Below the pieces are notes generated by a model, which was not told the DNA's origin, did no database searches, and saw only the letters and a list, made by a program, of their open reading frames with translations. Below, piece by piece: positions 29,239 to 38,391 of a stretch of DNA of 64,000 bases. The DNA is from Polaribacter sp. Hel1_33_78. GTDB taxonomy: Bacteria > Bacteroidota > Bacteroidia > Flavobacteriales > Flavobacteriaceae. Position 1 is the stretch's first letter. The number at the start of each line of letters is the position of its first letter. The stretch is from contig NZ_LT629794.1 in NCBI RefSeq assembly GCF_900106075.1, positions 1,530,001 through 1,594,000 on the forward strand. Reading direction: 5' to 3'. Position numbers and translations under genes: made by a program.

Positions 29239-30630
29239 GTGAACATTACGCAATATACATCAGAATTTAAATATAATTGGAAACTTGCAGCCCCTGTTAT
29301 GTTAGGTATGTTAGGTCATACTTTTGTGTCTTTTGTTGATAATATTATGGTTGGTCAAATCGGAACTGCAGAATTGGCAGCAGTTTCTTTAGGAAACAGT
29401 TTTATGTTTATCGCCATGTCAATAGGTATTGGGTTTTCTACGGCCATTACACCTTTAATAGCAGAAGCAGATTCTTCAGATAATTTACAACAAGCAAGGT
29501 CTGCATACAAACATGGGTTATTTTTATGCACAGTATTAGGAATTGCTTTGTTTTTAGGAGTCTATTTTTCGAAACCAATAATGTACCTAATGAAACAACC
29601 AAAAGAAGTTGTGGAATTGGCAATTCCGTATTTAGATTTGGTCGCTTTTTCCTTAATTCCTTTAGTTATTTTTCAAGCAATAAAACAATTTAGTGATGGT
29701 ATGTCTATGACTAAATATCCAATGTATGCAACATTACTTGCTAATATTGTGAATATTGTTTTCAATTATATTCTCATCTTTGGAAAATTTGGATTTCCTG
29801 AAATGGGTATTGTTGGGGCAGCATATGGTACGCTAGCTTCTAGAATTATAATGGTTATTTATTTATGGCTATTATTACGATACAAAAAGCGTTCAGCACA
29901 AATTGTTAAAAATATAAAATTCTTTATTTTAGATATTTTAATGATGAAAAGAATCATCAATTTAGGTTCTTTAAGTGCGATGCAAATGTTTTTTGAAGTT
30001 GCTATTTTTACAGCTGCAATTTGGTTGAGTGGTCTTTTGGGTAAAAATCCGCAAGCAGCAAATCAAATTGCATTAAATTTATCTTCCATGACATTCATGG
30101 TAGCTATGGGGTTAAGCGTAGCTTCTATGATAAGGGTAGGTAATCAAAAAGGATTACAAAATTATAAAGAATTACGAAGAATAGCATTTTCAATATTTTT
30201 TTTAGGAATTATTTTAGCAGTTGTTTTCGCCATTCTATTTTTTGTTTTCCATAAAATTATGCCAACGATTTATGTTGATCTGAATGACAAAACTAATTAT
30301 GTGGATAATATGGAAGTAGTTTCTATTGCTTCAAAATTACTCCTTGCTGCCGCATTCTTTCAAATTTCGGATAGCATTCAAGTATTGGTTTTAGGAGCTT
30401 TACGCGGTTTACAAGATGTTAAAATCCCCACTATTCTTACTTTTATTTCTTATTGGGTGGTAGGTTTTCCTGTTTCATATTTCTTAGGAAAAGAGGAAGT
30501 GTATGGTAGTTTTGGCATTTGGTTAGGTTTGTTAGCAGGCTTAACAACAGCATCAATTTTATTATTTATCAGATTTAATAAGTTAACTTTAAAATTGATA
30601 AAAGAGAAAGAAAAATTAATATTAGAATAA
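29239..30630 (+). CDS. MATE-family efflux transporter
   Basis: A 463-residue transporter with twelve hydrophobic segments in two six-helix halves. MLGMLGHTFVSFVDNIMVGQ, then GTAELAAVSLGNSF, are hallmark N-terminal MATE sequences; the second half repeats the pattern from about residue 235. The family extrudes cationic drugs or metabolites in exchange for Na+ or H+. The GTG start is supported by N-terminal family alignment (N-I-T-x-Y-x-x-E-F). Specificity cannot be read from the sequence. Confidence 0.92.
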   Translation: MNITQYTSEFKYNWKLAAPVMLGMLGHTFVSFVDNIMVGQIGTAELAAVSLGNSFMFIAMSIGIGFSTAITPLIAEADSSDNLQQARSAYKHGLFLCTVLGIALFLGVYFSKPIMYLMKQPKEVVELAIPYLDLVAFSLIPLVIFQAIKQFSDGMSMTKYPMYATLLANIVNIVFNYILIFGKFGFPEMGIVGAAYGTLASRIIMVIYLWLLLRYKKRSAQIVKNIKFFILDILMMKRIINLGSLSAMQMFFEVAIFTAAIWLSGLLGKNPQAANQIALNLSSMTFMVAMGLSVASMIRVGNQKGLQNYKELRRIAFSIFFLGIILAVVFAILFFVFHKIMPTIYVDLNDKTNYVDNMEVVSIASKLLLAAAFFQISDSIQVLVLGALRGLQDVKIPTILTFISYWVVGFPVSYFLGKEEVYGSFGIWLGLLAGLTTASILLFIRFNKLTLKLIKEKEKLILE

Positions 30631-30672
30631 ACGTCAAACTTAAAATAAGTTTGAGAAACAATTAAGAGCTCA

Positions 30673-30700
30673 TATTTTTAAAATGAGATTCTTTTGTCAT
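30673..30700 (+). terminator. Weak terminator-like hairpin after the MATE gene
   Basis: CTCAT and ATGAG arms flank an A/T-rich loop and are followed by ATTCTTTT. Another short hairpin (CAAACTTA/TAAGTTTG) lies just upstream. Together they may end the transcript. Confidence 0.35.
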
Positions 30701-30735
30701 TCTTCAATTAGAATGTCAAATAAAAAATAAACAAA

Positions 30736-30960
30736 ATGGATTTACCTAAATTTTTATTAGCTGATAACAGCAAATTCCCAGAAGATATTTTTGTGTTGCA
30801 TACAGAATTTCCACGTTTTATAATTAATTTAAAAGACGATTCAGTTGAGTGGTTTGAAGACTTAACTGGGGAAAGTGAAGAAGATATCGCAACAGAATTA
30901 GCTGGTTTAATGGATAAAGCAGGCGAGTTTTACGACGAAGAGATGAAAGAGTATAATTAA
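30736..30960 (+). CDS. Small acidic protein, unknown function
   Basis: 74 residues, strongly acidic, with no signal or membrane segment. The first half, FLLADNSKFPEDIFVLHTEF, looks like beta strands, and the second half is an acidic helix ending EEMKEYN. Short proteins starting MDLPKFLLADN are recurrent in flavobacterial genomes, but I do not know a named family or function. It is bounded downstream by a strong inverted repeat and appears to be a single-gene unit. Confidence 0.65.
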   Translation: MDLPKFLLADNSKFPEDIFVLHTEFPRFIINLKDDSVEWFEDLTGESEEDIATELAGLMDKAGEFYDEEMKEYN

Positions 30961-30994
30961 GTCATCCGGCTTTAATAATGTTGTATTTTTCATT

Positions 30995-31029
30995 CTATTA
31001 ACTAAGCAATTAAATTGCTTAGTTAATAG
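30995..31029. terminator. 35-bp inverted repeat between convergent genes
   Basis: Two perfect 17-nt arms (CTATTAACTAAGCAATT and its inverse) around a single central A. It lies between the small acidic protein gene and the convergent M28 peptidase gene. It probably terminates both transcripts, although U-tracts are short. Confidence 0.65.
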
Positions 31030-31049
31030 ATATCTATTTTAGATATTTT

Positions 31050-32105
31050 TTATTTACTAGTTTCTTCTTTTTTAACTTCTACTTTATCTGCAGTAATCCT
31101 TGTTTCTCTGTTAGCAACTTCCCAAGCTGTATGAAAAACCAAGCGGGTTCTGTTTTCTAACAATTCGTAGTTAATTTTGTCCGGAGTATCACTTGGTCTG
31201 TGATAATCAGCATGTGTGCCGTTAAAATAGAAAATAATTGGAATGTTGTGTTTTGCAAAGTTATAATGATCTGATCTGTAGTAAAACCGATTAGGATCAT
31301 TTTCATCATTATATTTATAATCTATATTAATGTTGGTGTATTTTTTATTTATTTCTTCAGATAAAGTATGTAATTCTGTACTTAACTTATCAGAACCTAT
31401 TAAATACACATAATTTGGGTCTTCTTTATGTCTATCATCAATTCTTCCAACCATATCAATATTTAAATCACAAACAGTATTTGCTAAAGGATACAAAGGG
31501 TTTTCAGTATAATATTTAGAACCTAACAATCCTTTTTCTTCACCTGTAACATGTAAAAATAAAACTGAACGTTTTGGACCTTTTCCTGCTTTAGCGGCCA
31601 TTTGAAAAGCTTCAGCAATTTCTAAAATAGCAACAGTTCCTGAACCATCATCATCTGCACCATTATAAATTTCTCCATTTTTTATTCCTTCATGATCTAA
31701 ATGCGCAGAGATAACCACAATTTCATCTGGTTTTTCTCTACCTTTAATAAAAGCAACAACGTTCTCAGAATCTTTTAAAGGTGTTTTTCTTATACGTTTG
31801 TTTAAAAAATCTGCAGGTACTCCCTGAAAATAATCATCACTACCTATGGCGGGAGCAATTCCTTGTTTTACATAAAATTTTTTTAAATATTCTACTGCTT
31901 TCTTCTGGCCAAGTTCACCTGTATTTCTTCCTTCAAATTCATCTGAAGCATAAATAAACAAATGCGTTCCTAAATCTTTTGCAGTAATTGAAGCAGCATA
32001 TTTTAAAGCTTGATCTACATTTGAAGCTTCGCTATTTGAAGCATCTTTACCAGAACCACAAGCTGTAAATACGAATATACTAGCTATAAAAAATATTTTT
32101 TTCAT
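31050..32105 (-). CDS. M28-family metallopeptidase lipoprotein
   Basis: 351 residues. A lipoprotein signal ends at Cys16 (FVFTAC). The M28 aminopeptidase core has the zinc ligands in ISAHLDHEG, NGADDDGSGT and TGEEKGLLGSKYY, followed by DLNIDMVGR and a late His in THADYHRPSD. It probably removes N-terminal residues from peptides at the cell surface or in the periplasm. The C-terminal tail is lysine- and glutamate-rich. No protease-associated (PA) domain is evident before the catalytic domain. Confidence 0.92.
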   Translation of the reverse strand: MKKIFFIASIFVFTACGSGKDASNSEASNVDQALKYAASITAKDLGTHLFIYASDEFEGRNTGELGQKKAVEYLKKFYVKQGIAPAIGSDDYFQGVPADFLNKRIRKTPLKDSENVVAFIKGREKPDEIVVISAHLDHEGIKNGEIYNGADDDGSGTVAILEIAEAFQMAAKAGKGPKRSVLFLHVTGEEKGLLGSKYYTENPLYPLANTVCDLNIDMVGRIDDRHKEDPNYVYLIGSDKLSTELHTLSEEINKKYTNINIDYKYNDENDPNRFYYRSDHYNFAKHNIPIIFYFNGTHADYHRPSDTPDKINYELLENRTRLVFHTAWEVANRETRITADKVEVKKEETSK

Positions 32106-32175
32106 CGATTAAAAAATTATTTAAATTAATTTAATGTTATACCAAAAGTACTAAAAAGTTGAAGGTTACTCAAAA

Positions 32176-32973
32176 TTACTTTTTGTTTATGATAAACTGC
32201 TTTAAATTCCTGTTAAAATTAATAATTTCACTAGGAAATAAGTTGTCGAAAGAATTGTTATTTATTAATTCGTTTGGAGTTCCTGTGTAAATTTTAGCGT
32301 CTGTGAATAAAATGATTTCATCTGCAAATTTTATTGATAAATTTACTTCATGAGAAGACATAATAATGGTCTTTGAAGTTTTTTCTGTCAATTTTTTTAA
32401 CAAAGAAAAAATTTTAATCGTATGATGTAAATCTAAATGCGCCGTTGGTTCATCCAAAATAATAATTTCAGTGTCTTGTGCCAAAGCTCTTGCAATTAAA
32501 ACTCTTTGCAGCTGACCATCACTTAATTCGTAAAAACGTTTGTGTTTTAAATGATGAATTTCTGTTTCATCAAGAGCCCAATTTACTTTTTCCAAATCAA
32601 TATCGGATAATTTATCAATCCAATTTGTATAAGGTTGCCTGCCAAGAGCAACGAGTTCAAACACGGTTAATTGACTTTCGGGAAGCCTTTCAGTTAAAAC
32701 CATGCTCAAAGCGGTTGCTAGTTCTTGATACGCATATGTTTCTAAGTTCTTATTATTGATAAAAACATTACCGTTTAAAGGTTTTTGAACTTTGGCAATG
32801 GTTCTTAATAAAGTAGATTTTCCAATTCCATTTTTACCTAAAACTGTAACTAATTTTCCTTTTTCAATGGATAAATCAATATCAGAAGCTACAATATGAT
32901 GTGCTTTCTTAGTTCGATAACCAATGGATAGGTTTTCAGTTGTAAGTACTTTATTTTTAGATTGGGTTTTCAC
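32176..32973 (-). CDS. ABC importer ATPase, FecE/BtuD/HmuV type
   Basis: 265 residues. Walker A is GKNGIGKST, the signature motif is LSDGQLQRV (LSDGQ where LSGGQ is usual), Walker B is IIILDEPTAHLD, and the switch histidine follows in MSSHEVN. It belongs with ATPases of iron-siderophore, haem or cobalamin importers, and it is encoded 47 bp downstream of a FecCD-family permease gene that reads into it. No periplasmic binding protein or TonB receptor gene is adjacent, so the cargo is open. Confidence 0.9.
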   Translation of the reverse strand: MKTQSKNKVLTTENLSIGYRTKKAHHIVASDIDLSIEKGKLVTVLGKNGIGKSTLLRTIAKVQKPLNGNVFINNKNLETYAYQELATALSMVLTERLPESQLTVFELVALGRQPYTNWIDKLSDIDLEKVNWALDETEIHHLKHKRFYELSDGQLQRVLIARALAQDTEIIILDEPTAHLDLHHTIKIFSLLKKLTEKTSKTIIMSSHEVNLSIKFADEIILFTDAKIYTGTPNELINNNSFDNLFPSEIINFNRNLKQFIINKK

Positions 32974-33020
32974 GAATTAACTATTATAATATTCAATCAT
33001 TTTTTAAATTAAATATTTCT

Positions 33021-34049
33021 TTAAACAAATATTGTCTTTTTTCTGATTAATAACCAAATAACAATAGGAGCGCCAAATAAGGACGTAATTGCATTTATCG
33101 GAAGCGTAAATTCGCTTGTTGGTAATTGTGCAATTGAATCGCAAATTAATAAAACGATTGCTCCAATAATAGCTGTTGATGGAATTAATATTTTATGGTT
33201 TGAGCTTGAAAACAACATTCTTGCGATGTGTGGTACGGCTAAACCAACAAATGCAATAGGGCCTGAAAAAGCAGTAATAACTCCTGTTAATAAACTGGTT
33301 ATGAGTAAAATAATATTTCTACTTTTTTTTATATTAATACCTAAACTCATTGCATAATTTTCACCTAGTAAAAAACTATTTAAAGGCTTAATAACAGTGA
33401 TTGCTCCTATAATTCCTACAAAATAAATGAGACTAAAAACAAGTAACTCATTCCAAGTTAAGTTGCCTAAACTACCAAAACTCCAAAATAAATATTGCTG
33501 AATTTGATTAGCTTCAGAAAAATAGGCTAAAACACTAATAACAGCTGATGTTAAACTACCAAACATTAATCCAATAATTAAAATTGACATGGTATTTCTA
33601 ACTTTATTTGCAGCAATAATTACAGCTGATAATACTAAAAACGCACCTAAACTTGCCGCAATTGGTAAAGACCAATTGGAAAGTGAAGAGGATAATAAAC
33701 AGCCTCCAAAAACAGATGAACCTAAAATTAAAATGGCAACTCCTAAACTTGCACCAGAAGAAATACCTAAAACAAATGGTCCTGCCAAAGGGTTTCTAAA
33801 GAGCGTTTGCATTAACAAACCACAAATAGACAAACCAGAACCAACTAAAATTGCTGTAATTGCCTTCGGTAACCTAAAATTTAGAATGATAGTTTCCCAA
33901 CTTTCTTTGGGTGGCGTTCCACCAATTAAAGTAGTAAAGATTTCGCTAAAAGGAATTGAAACAGAACCCAAACTAATATTTACAAAAAACAAAATTATCA
34001 GCAAAAGTGAGAGGAAAATAAAGTGTTTTGTATAGCTTATTTGTTTCAT
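33021..34049 (-). CDS. FecCD-family ABC importer permease
   Basis: 342 residues with about ten hydrophobic segments, as in BtuC, FhuB and FecCD. Diagnostic stretches are LRLPKAITAILVGSGLSICG-like near residue 50, NPLAGPFVLGISSGASLG, and the coupling region FVGLAVPHIARM. It partners with the ATPase gene just downstream to import iron chelates, haem or vitamin B12. MeaB and an adenosyltransferase elsewhere in the window make B12 a reasonable guess, but no B12 riboswitch is visible upstream. Confidence 0.9.
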   Translation of the reverse strand: MKQISYTKHFIFLSLLLIILFFVNISLGSVSIPFSEIFTTLIGGTPPKESWETIILNFRLPKAITAILVGSGLSICGLLMQTLFRNPLAGPFVLGISSGASLGVAILILGSSVFGGCLLSSSLSNWSLPIAASLGAFLVLSAVIIAANKVRNTMSILIIGLMFGSLTSAVISVLAYFSEANQIQQYLFWSFGSLGNLTWNELLVFSLIYFVGIIGAITVIKPLNSFLLGENYAMSLGINIKKSRNIILLITSLLTGVITAFSGPIAFVGLAVPHIARMLFSSSNHKILIPSTAIIGAIVLLICDSIAQLPTSEFTLPINAITSLFGAPIVIWLLIRKKTIFV

Positions 34050-34116
34050 TTATGATTATCAGGTTAAGAATGTTTGAAACCTTTATTATGTTTATGATGA
34101 GTTTAAAAAGATAAAC

Positions 34117-34698
34117 TTATGAATAATTTTTATCCAAAAAAGACACTAACTTTTGCATTGCAATTCCTCTATGAGAAATCTTATTTTTTTCTTGTGATGT
34201 CATTTCTGCAAAAGATTTATTAAAACCTTCAGGTTTAAAGATTGGATCGTAACCAAAACCTTTTCCCCCTTGTTTTTCTTTTAAAATTTCTCCTTTACAA
34301 ACCCCTTCAAAAAGGAACTTTTTTCCGTCTAAATTTAAGCAAATTGATGTTCTAAATTGTGCTTTTCTGTTTTCTAGGTCTTTTAAAACTGATAATAATT
34401 TTTCCATATTATTTTCAGAATTGCTAGGTTCTCCTGCAAATCTGGCTGAATAAACTCCAGGTTTACCATTTAAACTTTCTACCTCTAAACCTGTGTCATC
34501 AGCAAAACAATTGTATTTGAATTTCTGAGTGATATAAGCTGCTTTTAATTTTGCATTTCCCTCTAAAGTAGATTCAGTTTCTTCAATTTCATCAAAACAA
34601 TTAATGTCTTTTAAAGAAAGCAATTCGATTGTATTAGAAAGCATTTTTTGAACTTCGGCAACTTTATTCGGATTATTGGTAGCAAAAACTAATTTCAT
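34117..34698 (-). CDS. rdgB: Non-canonical purine NTP pyrophosphatase (RdgB/HAM1)
   Basis: A 193-residue house-cleaning enzyme that hydrolyses ITP, dITP and XTP to monophosphates. It opens with [16 protein letters not shown], the conserved substrate-binding start. [18 protein letters not shown] and YSARFAG, then GFGYDPIF and a late SHRGIA, complete the family pattern. Length is normal. rlmH lies 56 bp upstream in the same direction, so the two are probably cotranscribed. Confidence 0.95.
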   Translation of the reverse strand: MKLVFATNNPNKVAEVQKMLSNTIELLSLKDINCFDEIEETESTLEGNAKLKAAYITQKFKYNCFADDTGLEVESLNGKPGVYSARFAGEPSNSENNMEKLLSVLKDLENRKAQFRTSICLNLDGKKFLFEGVCKGEILKEKQGGKGFGYDPIFKPEGFNKSFAEMTSQEKNKISHRGIAMQKLVSFLDKNYS

Positions 34699-34754
34699 TT
34701 AGCGAAAATAATCATTTTTCTAATCAGAATAGCATAATATTTAAATCAGCTCTT

Positions 34755-35228
34755 TTATTCATGATGATAAGGTTCATTCCGTAAAATTGAAAATCCTCTG
34801 TACAATTGTTCAACAATAAAAAGACGAATCATTTGGTGAGAAAAAGTCATTTTGGATAATGATATTTTTCCAGTTGACTTTTTATAAACGGCTTCAGAGA
34901 ATCCATATGGTCCGCCAATTACCAAAACTAATTGTTTGATACCAGCATTCATTTTCTTTTGTAAATATTTAGAAAACTCAACAGAGGTATAGTGTTTTCC
35001 TTTATCATCTAGTAAAACTAAGCAATCTGTGTTTTGTAGTTTAGCTAAAATCAATTCCCCCTCTTTTTCTTTTTGTTGATGCTCACTTAAATTCTTCACA
35101 TTTTTAATATCTTGAATGATCTCTAACTCAAACTTTATATAATGTTTTAGTCGGTTTTGATATTCATCAATTAACTGAATTAAATTTTTATTATCAGTTT
35201 TACCAATGGCGAGTAATTTAATTTTCAT
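34755..35228 (-). CDS. rlmH: 23S rRNA (pseudouridine1915-N3)-methyltransferase RlmH
   Basis: A 157-residue SPOUT methyltransferase that modifies pseudouridine 1915 in helix 69 of 23S rRNA. The SAM-binding knot is seen as LVIGGPYGFSEAVYKKS, followed by SLSKMTFSHQMIRLFIVEQ and the terminal YRGFSILRNEPYHHE, all diagnostic. The ATG at 35228 gives the canonical N-terminus MKIKLLAIGKT. It is divergent from nadC with 63 bp between the starts. Confidence 0.96.
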   Translation of the reverse strand: MKIKLLAIGKTDNKNLIQLIDEYQNRLKHYIKFELEIIQDIKNVKNLSEHQQKEKEGELILAKLQNTDCLVLLDDKGKHYTSVEFSKYLQKKMNAGIKQLVLVIGGPYGFSEAVYKKSTGKISLSKMTFSHQMIRLFIVEQLYRGFSILRNEPYHHE

Positions 35229-35291
35229 TTCGTAAAATTACGAATTATGAATTATGAATTACTATTTTTACACTAGAATAAAGTTTACGAA

Positions 35292-36149
35292 ATGATATCA
35301 AAAGAACAATTTGAAAAAGAGTTAAAAATCATTATTGCAAATGCAATTAGAGAAGATATTGGAGATGGAGATCACACATCTCTTTCATGCATTCCTGCTG
35401 ATGCTGTAGGAAAAGCAAAATTGTTGGTAAAAGACGAAGGAATTATTGCGGGTGTTGAATTTGCGAAACAAGTTTTTAATTATGTTGATGCAGACTTACA
35501 TGTAGAAACTTTTATAAATGATGGAGAAAAAGTAAAATATGGAGATATTGTTTTTCATGTTTCTGGAAAATCTCAATCAATTTTAATGGCAGAAAGATTG
35601 GTGTTAAATGCGATGCAAAGAATGAGCGCCATTGCTACAAAAACTGCTTCTTTTGCGGATTTATTAAAAGGAACAAAGACAAAAGTGCTAGATACAAGAA
35701 AAACTACCCCAGGTATTAGAGCTTTAGAAAAATGGGCTGTAAAAATTGGAGGAGGAGAAAATCACAGATTTGCATTGTATGATATGATAATGATTAAAGA
35801 TAATCACATTGATTTTGCTGGTGGAATTACAGCTGCAATTACAAAAACAAAGAAATATTTAGCAGCTAAACAACTAGATATTAAGATAATTGTGGAAGCA
35901 AGAAGTTTACAAGAAATTAAAGAGATTCTTTCAAATGAAGGTGTTTATAGAATTTTAATTGATAACTTTAATTATGCAGATACTAGAAAAGCGGTTGCTT
36001 TAATTGGTAATACTTGTTTAACAGAATCTTCTGGCGGAATTAACGAGAACACAATTAGAAGGTATGCTGATTGTGGTGTCGACTTTATTTCATCCGGCGC
36101 ATTAACGCATTCGGTCTATAATTTAGATTTAAGTCTAAAAGCTTTTTAG
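35292..36149 (+). CDS. nadC: Nicotinate-nucleotide pyrophosphorylase (QPRTase)
   Basis: A 285-residue enzyme of NAD synthesis that converts quinolinate and PRPP to nicotinate mononucleotide, CO2 and pyrophosphate. EDIGDGDHTS opens the N-terminal domain. VLDTRKTTPGIRALEKWAV, then GGGENHRF and MIMIKDNHI, form the PRPP and quinolinate site, and SSGGINENTIRRYA with ISSGALTHS closes the barrel. Other nad genes are not nearby. It is followed by a pentapeptide protein gene 22 bp later. Confidence 0.95.
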   Translation: MISKEQFEKELKIIIANAIREDIGDGDHTSLSCIPADAVGKAKLLVKDEGIIAGVEFAKQVFNYVDADLHVETFINDGEKVKYGDIVFHVSGKSQSILMAERLVLNAMQRMSAIATKTASFADLLKGTKTKVLDTRKTTPGIRALEKWAVKIGGGENHRFALYDMIMIKDNHIDFAGGITAAITKTKKYLAAKQLDIKIIVEARSLQEIKEILSNEGVYRILIDNFNYADTRKAVALIGNTCLTESSGGINENTIRRYADCGVDFISSGALTHSVYNLDLSLKAF

Positions 36150-36171
36150 AGTTTTAAATGCATAAAATGAT

Positions 36172-36744
36172 ATGACAGATAATTATTTTGATAGCGAAGA
36201 ATATTCAAAAATTGATTTTACTAAAACCAAAATCAAGAAAGGAGAATATGATAATTGTACATTTCTAAATTGTAATTTTGAGGGAATTCACGCTTCTAAT
36301 ATTCAGTTTGTAGAATGTGAATTTATAGATTGTAATTTTAGTAATACTATCGTTAAGGATACTGCTTTTAAGGATGTAGATTTTATCAATTGTAAGATGA
36401 TTGGTCTAAAATTTAATGAAGTAAATTTGTTTTTATTGCAAATGTCATTCAAAGATTGTCAGTTAAATTTTTCATCTTTTTATCAATTAAAAATATCAAA
36501 AACAACATTCACTAATTGTAATTTGCAAGAGGTAGATTTTACAGAAACCATTGCAACGAGTTGTTTATTTGACAATACAGATTTAAAAGGCGCTATTTTT
36601 GAGGATACGAATTTAGACAACTCAGATTTTAGAACAGCGTTTAATTTTAATATTAATCCAGAGAAGAATCATTTAAAACAGGCAAAGTTTAGCAGAGAAA
36701 ATCTTTATGGATTGCTATCGGATTATAAAATTATTATTGAATGA
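36172..36744 (+). CDS. Pentapeptide-repeat protein
   Basis: 190 residues dominated by five-residue repeats with a central Phe/Leu, for example CTFLNCNFEG, CEFIDCNFSNT and CLFDNTDLKGAIFEDTNLDN. Such repeats fold into a right-handed quadrilateral beta-helix. Several cysteines take the place of the usual Ala at the first repeat position. Some pentapeptide proteins mimic DNA and protect gyrase (Qnr, MfpA), but nothing here proves that role. The stop overlaps the next gene by 4 bp (ATGA). Confidence 0.85.
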   Translation: MTDNYFDSEEYSKIDFTKTKIKKGEYDNCTFLNCNFEGIHASNIQFVECEFIDCNFSNTIVKDTAFKDVDFINCKMIGLKFNEVNLFLLQMSFKDCQLNFSSFYQLKISKTTFTNCNLQEVDFTETIATSCLFDNTDLKGAIFEDTNLDNSDFRTAFNFNINPEKNHLKQAKFSRENLYGLLSDYKIIIE

Positions 36745-37226
36745 AAAAGGTAGTTTTCTTTTCGTTATTATTAATTTTTTCATTTATTTCCTGTGATAAA
36801 ATGGAAAAGAATATTCCTATTTACAGCCATTCATTGCAGACGGACAGCGTTGCAAAATTCACTTTAAATAGTGCTGAAAAAGAAGGGTTTATTATTTTTG
36901 AATACAGAAATCAAATAGATTCTCTCCTGAATTTAGATTTAAAATATAATTTAGAGGGAAATTTTTTGATATCAGATTTTGATACATTTTTAGCAACAGA
37001 AAAAGTATACAAGGCTAAAAGGTTAGCATTTCAACTACATCAAAATAAAGAAATTAAAGGCCATACTAGAACTTTGTTTTTTAATACTAAATATGGTCTT
37101 TTATCAAGTATAACTTTTGGTGGAGATTATCTTTTTTTGAAAGATTCTATTGCATTAAACACAAAAGAGTTAATTTTTAAAGAGTTATTTCTAAATTTGA
37201 ATAAAATAAATATTAAGGATTTCTAA
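36741..37226 (+). CDS. Putative lipoprotein, unknown function
   Basis: 161 residues. MKKVVFFSLLLIFSFISC is a lipoprotein signal with Cys18 as the lipidation site. The mature part is mixed alpha/beta, with no motif I can name; GHTRTLFFNTKYGLLSS is its most strand-like region. The start overlaps the pentapeptide gene stop by 4 bp, and the BrkB-like gene follows 17 bp later, so these three and perhaps nadC form one transcript. Confidence 0.7.
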   Translation: MKKVVFFSLLLIFSFISCDKMEKNIPIYSHSLQTDSVAKFTLNSAEKEGFIIFEYRNQIDSLLNLDLKYNLEGNFLISDFDTFLATEKVYKAKRLAFQLHQNKEIKGHTRTLFFNTKYGLLSSITFGGDYLFLKDSIALNTKELIFKELFLNLNKINIKDF

Positions 37227-37243
37227 TTTTTGAAAAGAAATTA

Positions 37244-38191
37244 ATGACAAAAGAAATAGAAGACAAATTAGAAAAAGTACCCATTGTAAAAGTCTTTGTA
37301 AAATTTGGGAAGAAAATAAAAGTACCAGGTTTAGAAGGGATGTCTTTGTATGATGTTCTAGAGATGTATATTATTGGAATTGTTGAAGGTGCTTTAACCA
37401 CAAGAGCAGGAGGTATTGCATTTAGTTTTTTTATGGCCATTTTTCCTTTTATGCTGTTCATACTAACCTTAATACCATACATACCAATTGAAGGCTTTCA
37501 AGATGGATTATTTTCTTTTATTAAAGATATTTTGCCACCTCAAACTTTCGAAGCTGTTAATTTTGTAATCGGCGATATTATTAATAATCAATATGGAGGC
37601 TTGTTATCTTTTGGTTTTATAGTGTCTATATTTTTAATGACAAATGGTGTCAATGCAATCTTTGGTGGATTTGAATATTCTTATCATGTAAAAGAAATAC
37701 GAAATGTTTTTAGAACCTATTTTATCTCTTTAGGGGTTTCTTTATTGACGTCACTTTTTTTAATAATTACCATTACTCTAGTCATTTTGTATCAAGTAGC
37801 ATTGACTAAAATAGATGAAACAGGATGGTTACATACAGACGATTTGAACTTGTTTTATTATGGTAGAGGTATTTTGTTTTTAATCATGATTTTTACGATT
37901 GTTTCACTACTTTTTAGATATGGAACAAAGCAAGGGAAAGAAATTAAGTTTTTTTCTGCGGGTGCAATACTTACAACATTACTATCATTGTGCACTTTTT
38001 ATTTATTTGGAATTTACGTAGTTAAATTTGCCCAATACAATCAATTATACGGATCTATTGGTACACTTTTAATATTGATGTTATTTGTTTGGTTAAATGC
38101 CATTATACTTTTGTTAGGGTTCGAATTAAATGCTTCTTTATATAGTTTAAGGCGCAGAAATAAAAAGGATACAACACTTAAAAATTTATAA
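37244..38191 (+). CDS. YihY/BrkB-family inner-membrane protein
   Basis: 315 residues with six hydrophobic segments. GIVEGALTTRAGGIAFSFFM, then AIFPFMLFILTLIPYIP, correspond to the family opening (A-x-x-x-A-x-S-x-x-F-S-x-x-P-x-L). A late segment reads YGSIGTLLILMLFVWLNAII, also typical. The C-terminus is basic (RRRNKKD). The family was once mis-assigned as RNase BN. A transport or lipid-related role has been suggested, but the function is not settled. Confidence 0.9.
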   Translation: MTKEIEDKLEKVPIVKVFVKFGKKIKVPGLEGMSLYDVLEMYIIGIVEGALTTRAGGIAFSFFMAIFPFMLFILTLIPYIPIEGFQDGLFSFIKDILPPQTFEAVNFVIGDIINNQYGGLLSFGFIVSIFLMTNGVNAIFGGFEYSYHVKEIRNVFRTYFISLGVSLLTSLFLIITITLVILYQVALTKIDETGWLHTDDLNLFYYGRGILFLIMIFTIVSLLFRYGTKQGKEIKFFSAGAILTTLLSLCTFYLFGIYVVKFAQYNQLYGSIGTLLILMLFVWLNAIILLLGFELNASLYSLRRRNKKDTTLKNL

Positions 38192-38391
38192 CTTTTTCAC
38201 GATATTTGTCCGCGCAGCGAATTTTGGAATTTTACTTTAATGAAAAATTAGCTCGTTGTGTAGTTTGCCATTTCCTAATATAAATGATGAAGAGTCTTAT
38301 TTCTCTTTAATAGAGTTATCAATAAAATGAGTTTTTGTTTAAGTTTACCAGAGGTGGGAATATAAAAAAGTAATAAAAGAAAACACTAAAA

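Noticed and set aside
34050..34116. Cobalamin riboswitch upstream of the FecCD permease gene
   Set aside because: The leader is only about 67 bp to the next gene and shows no B12-box-like sequence or the length needed for that riboswitch.
36172..36744. Pentapeptide protein as a quinolone-resistance (Qnr-like) determinant
   Set aside because: Repeat architecture alone does not show gyrase protection. The length and cysteine-rich repeats differ from Qnr proteins, and the neighbours are housekeeping genes.
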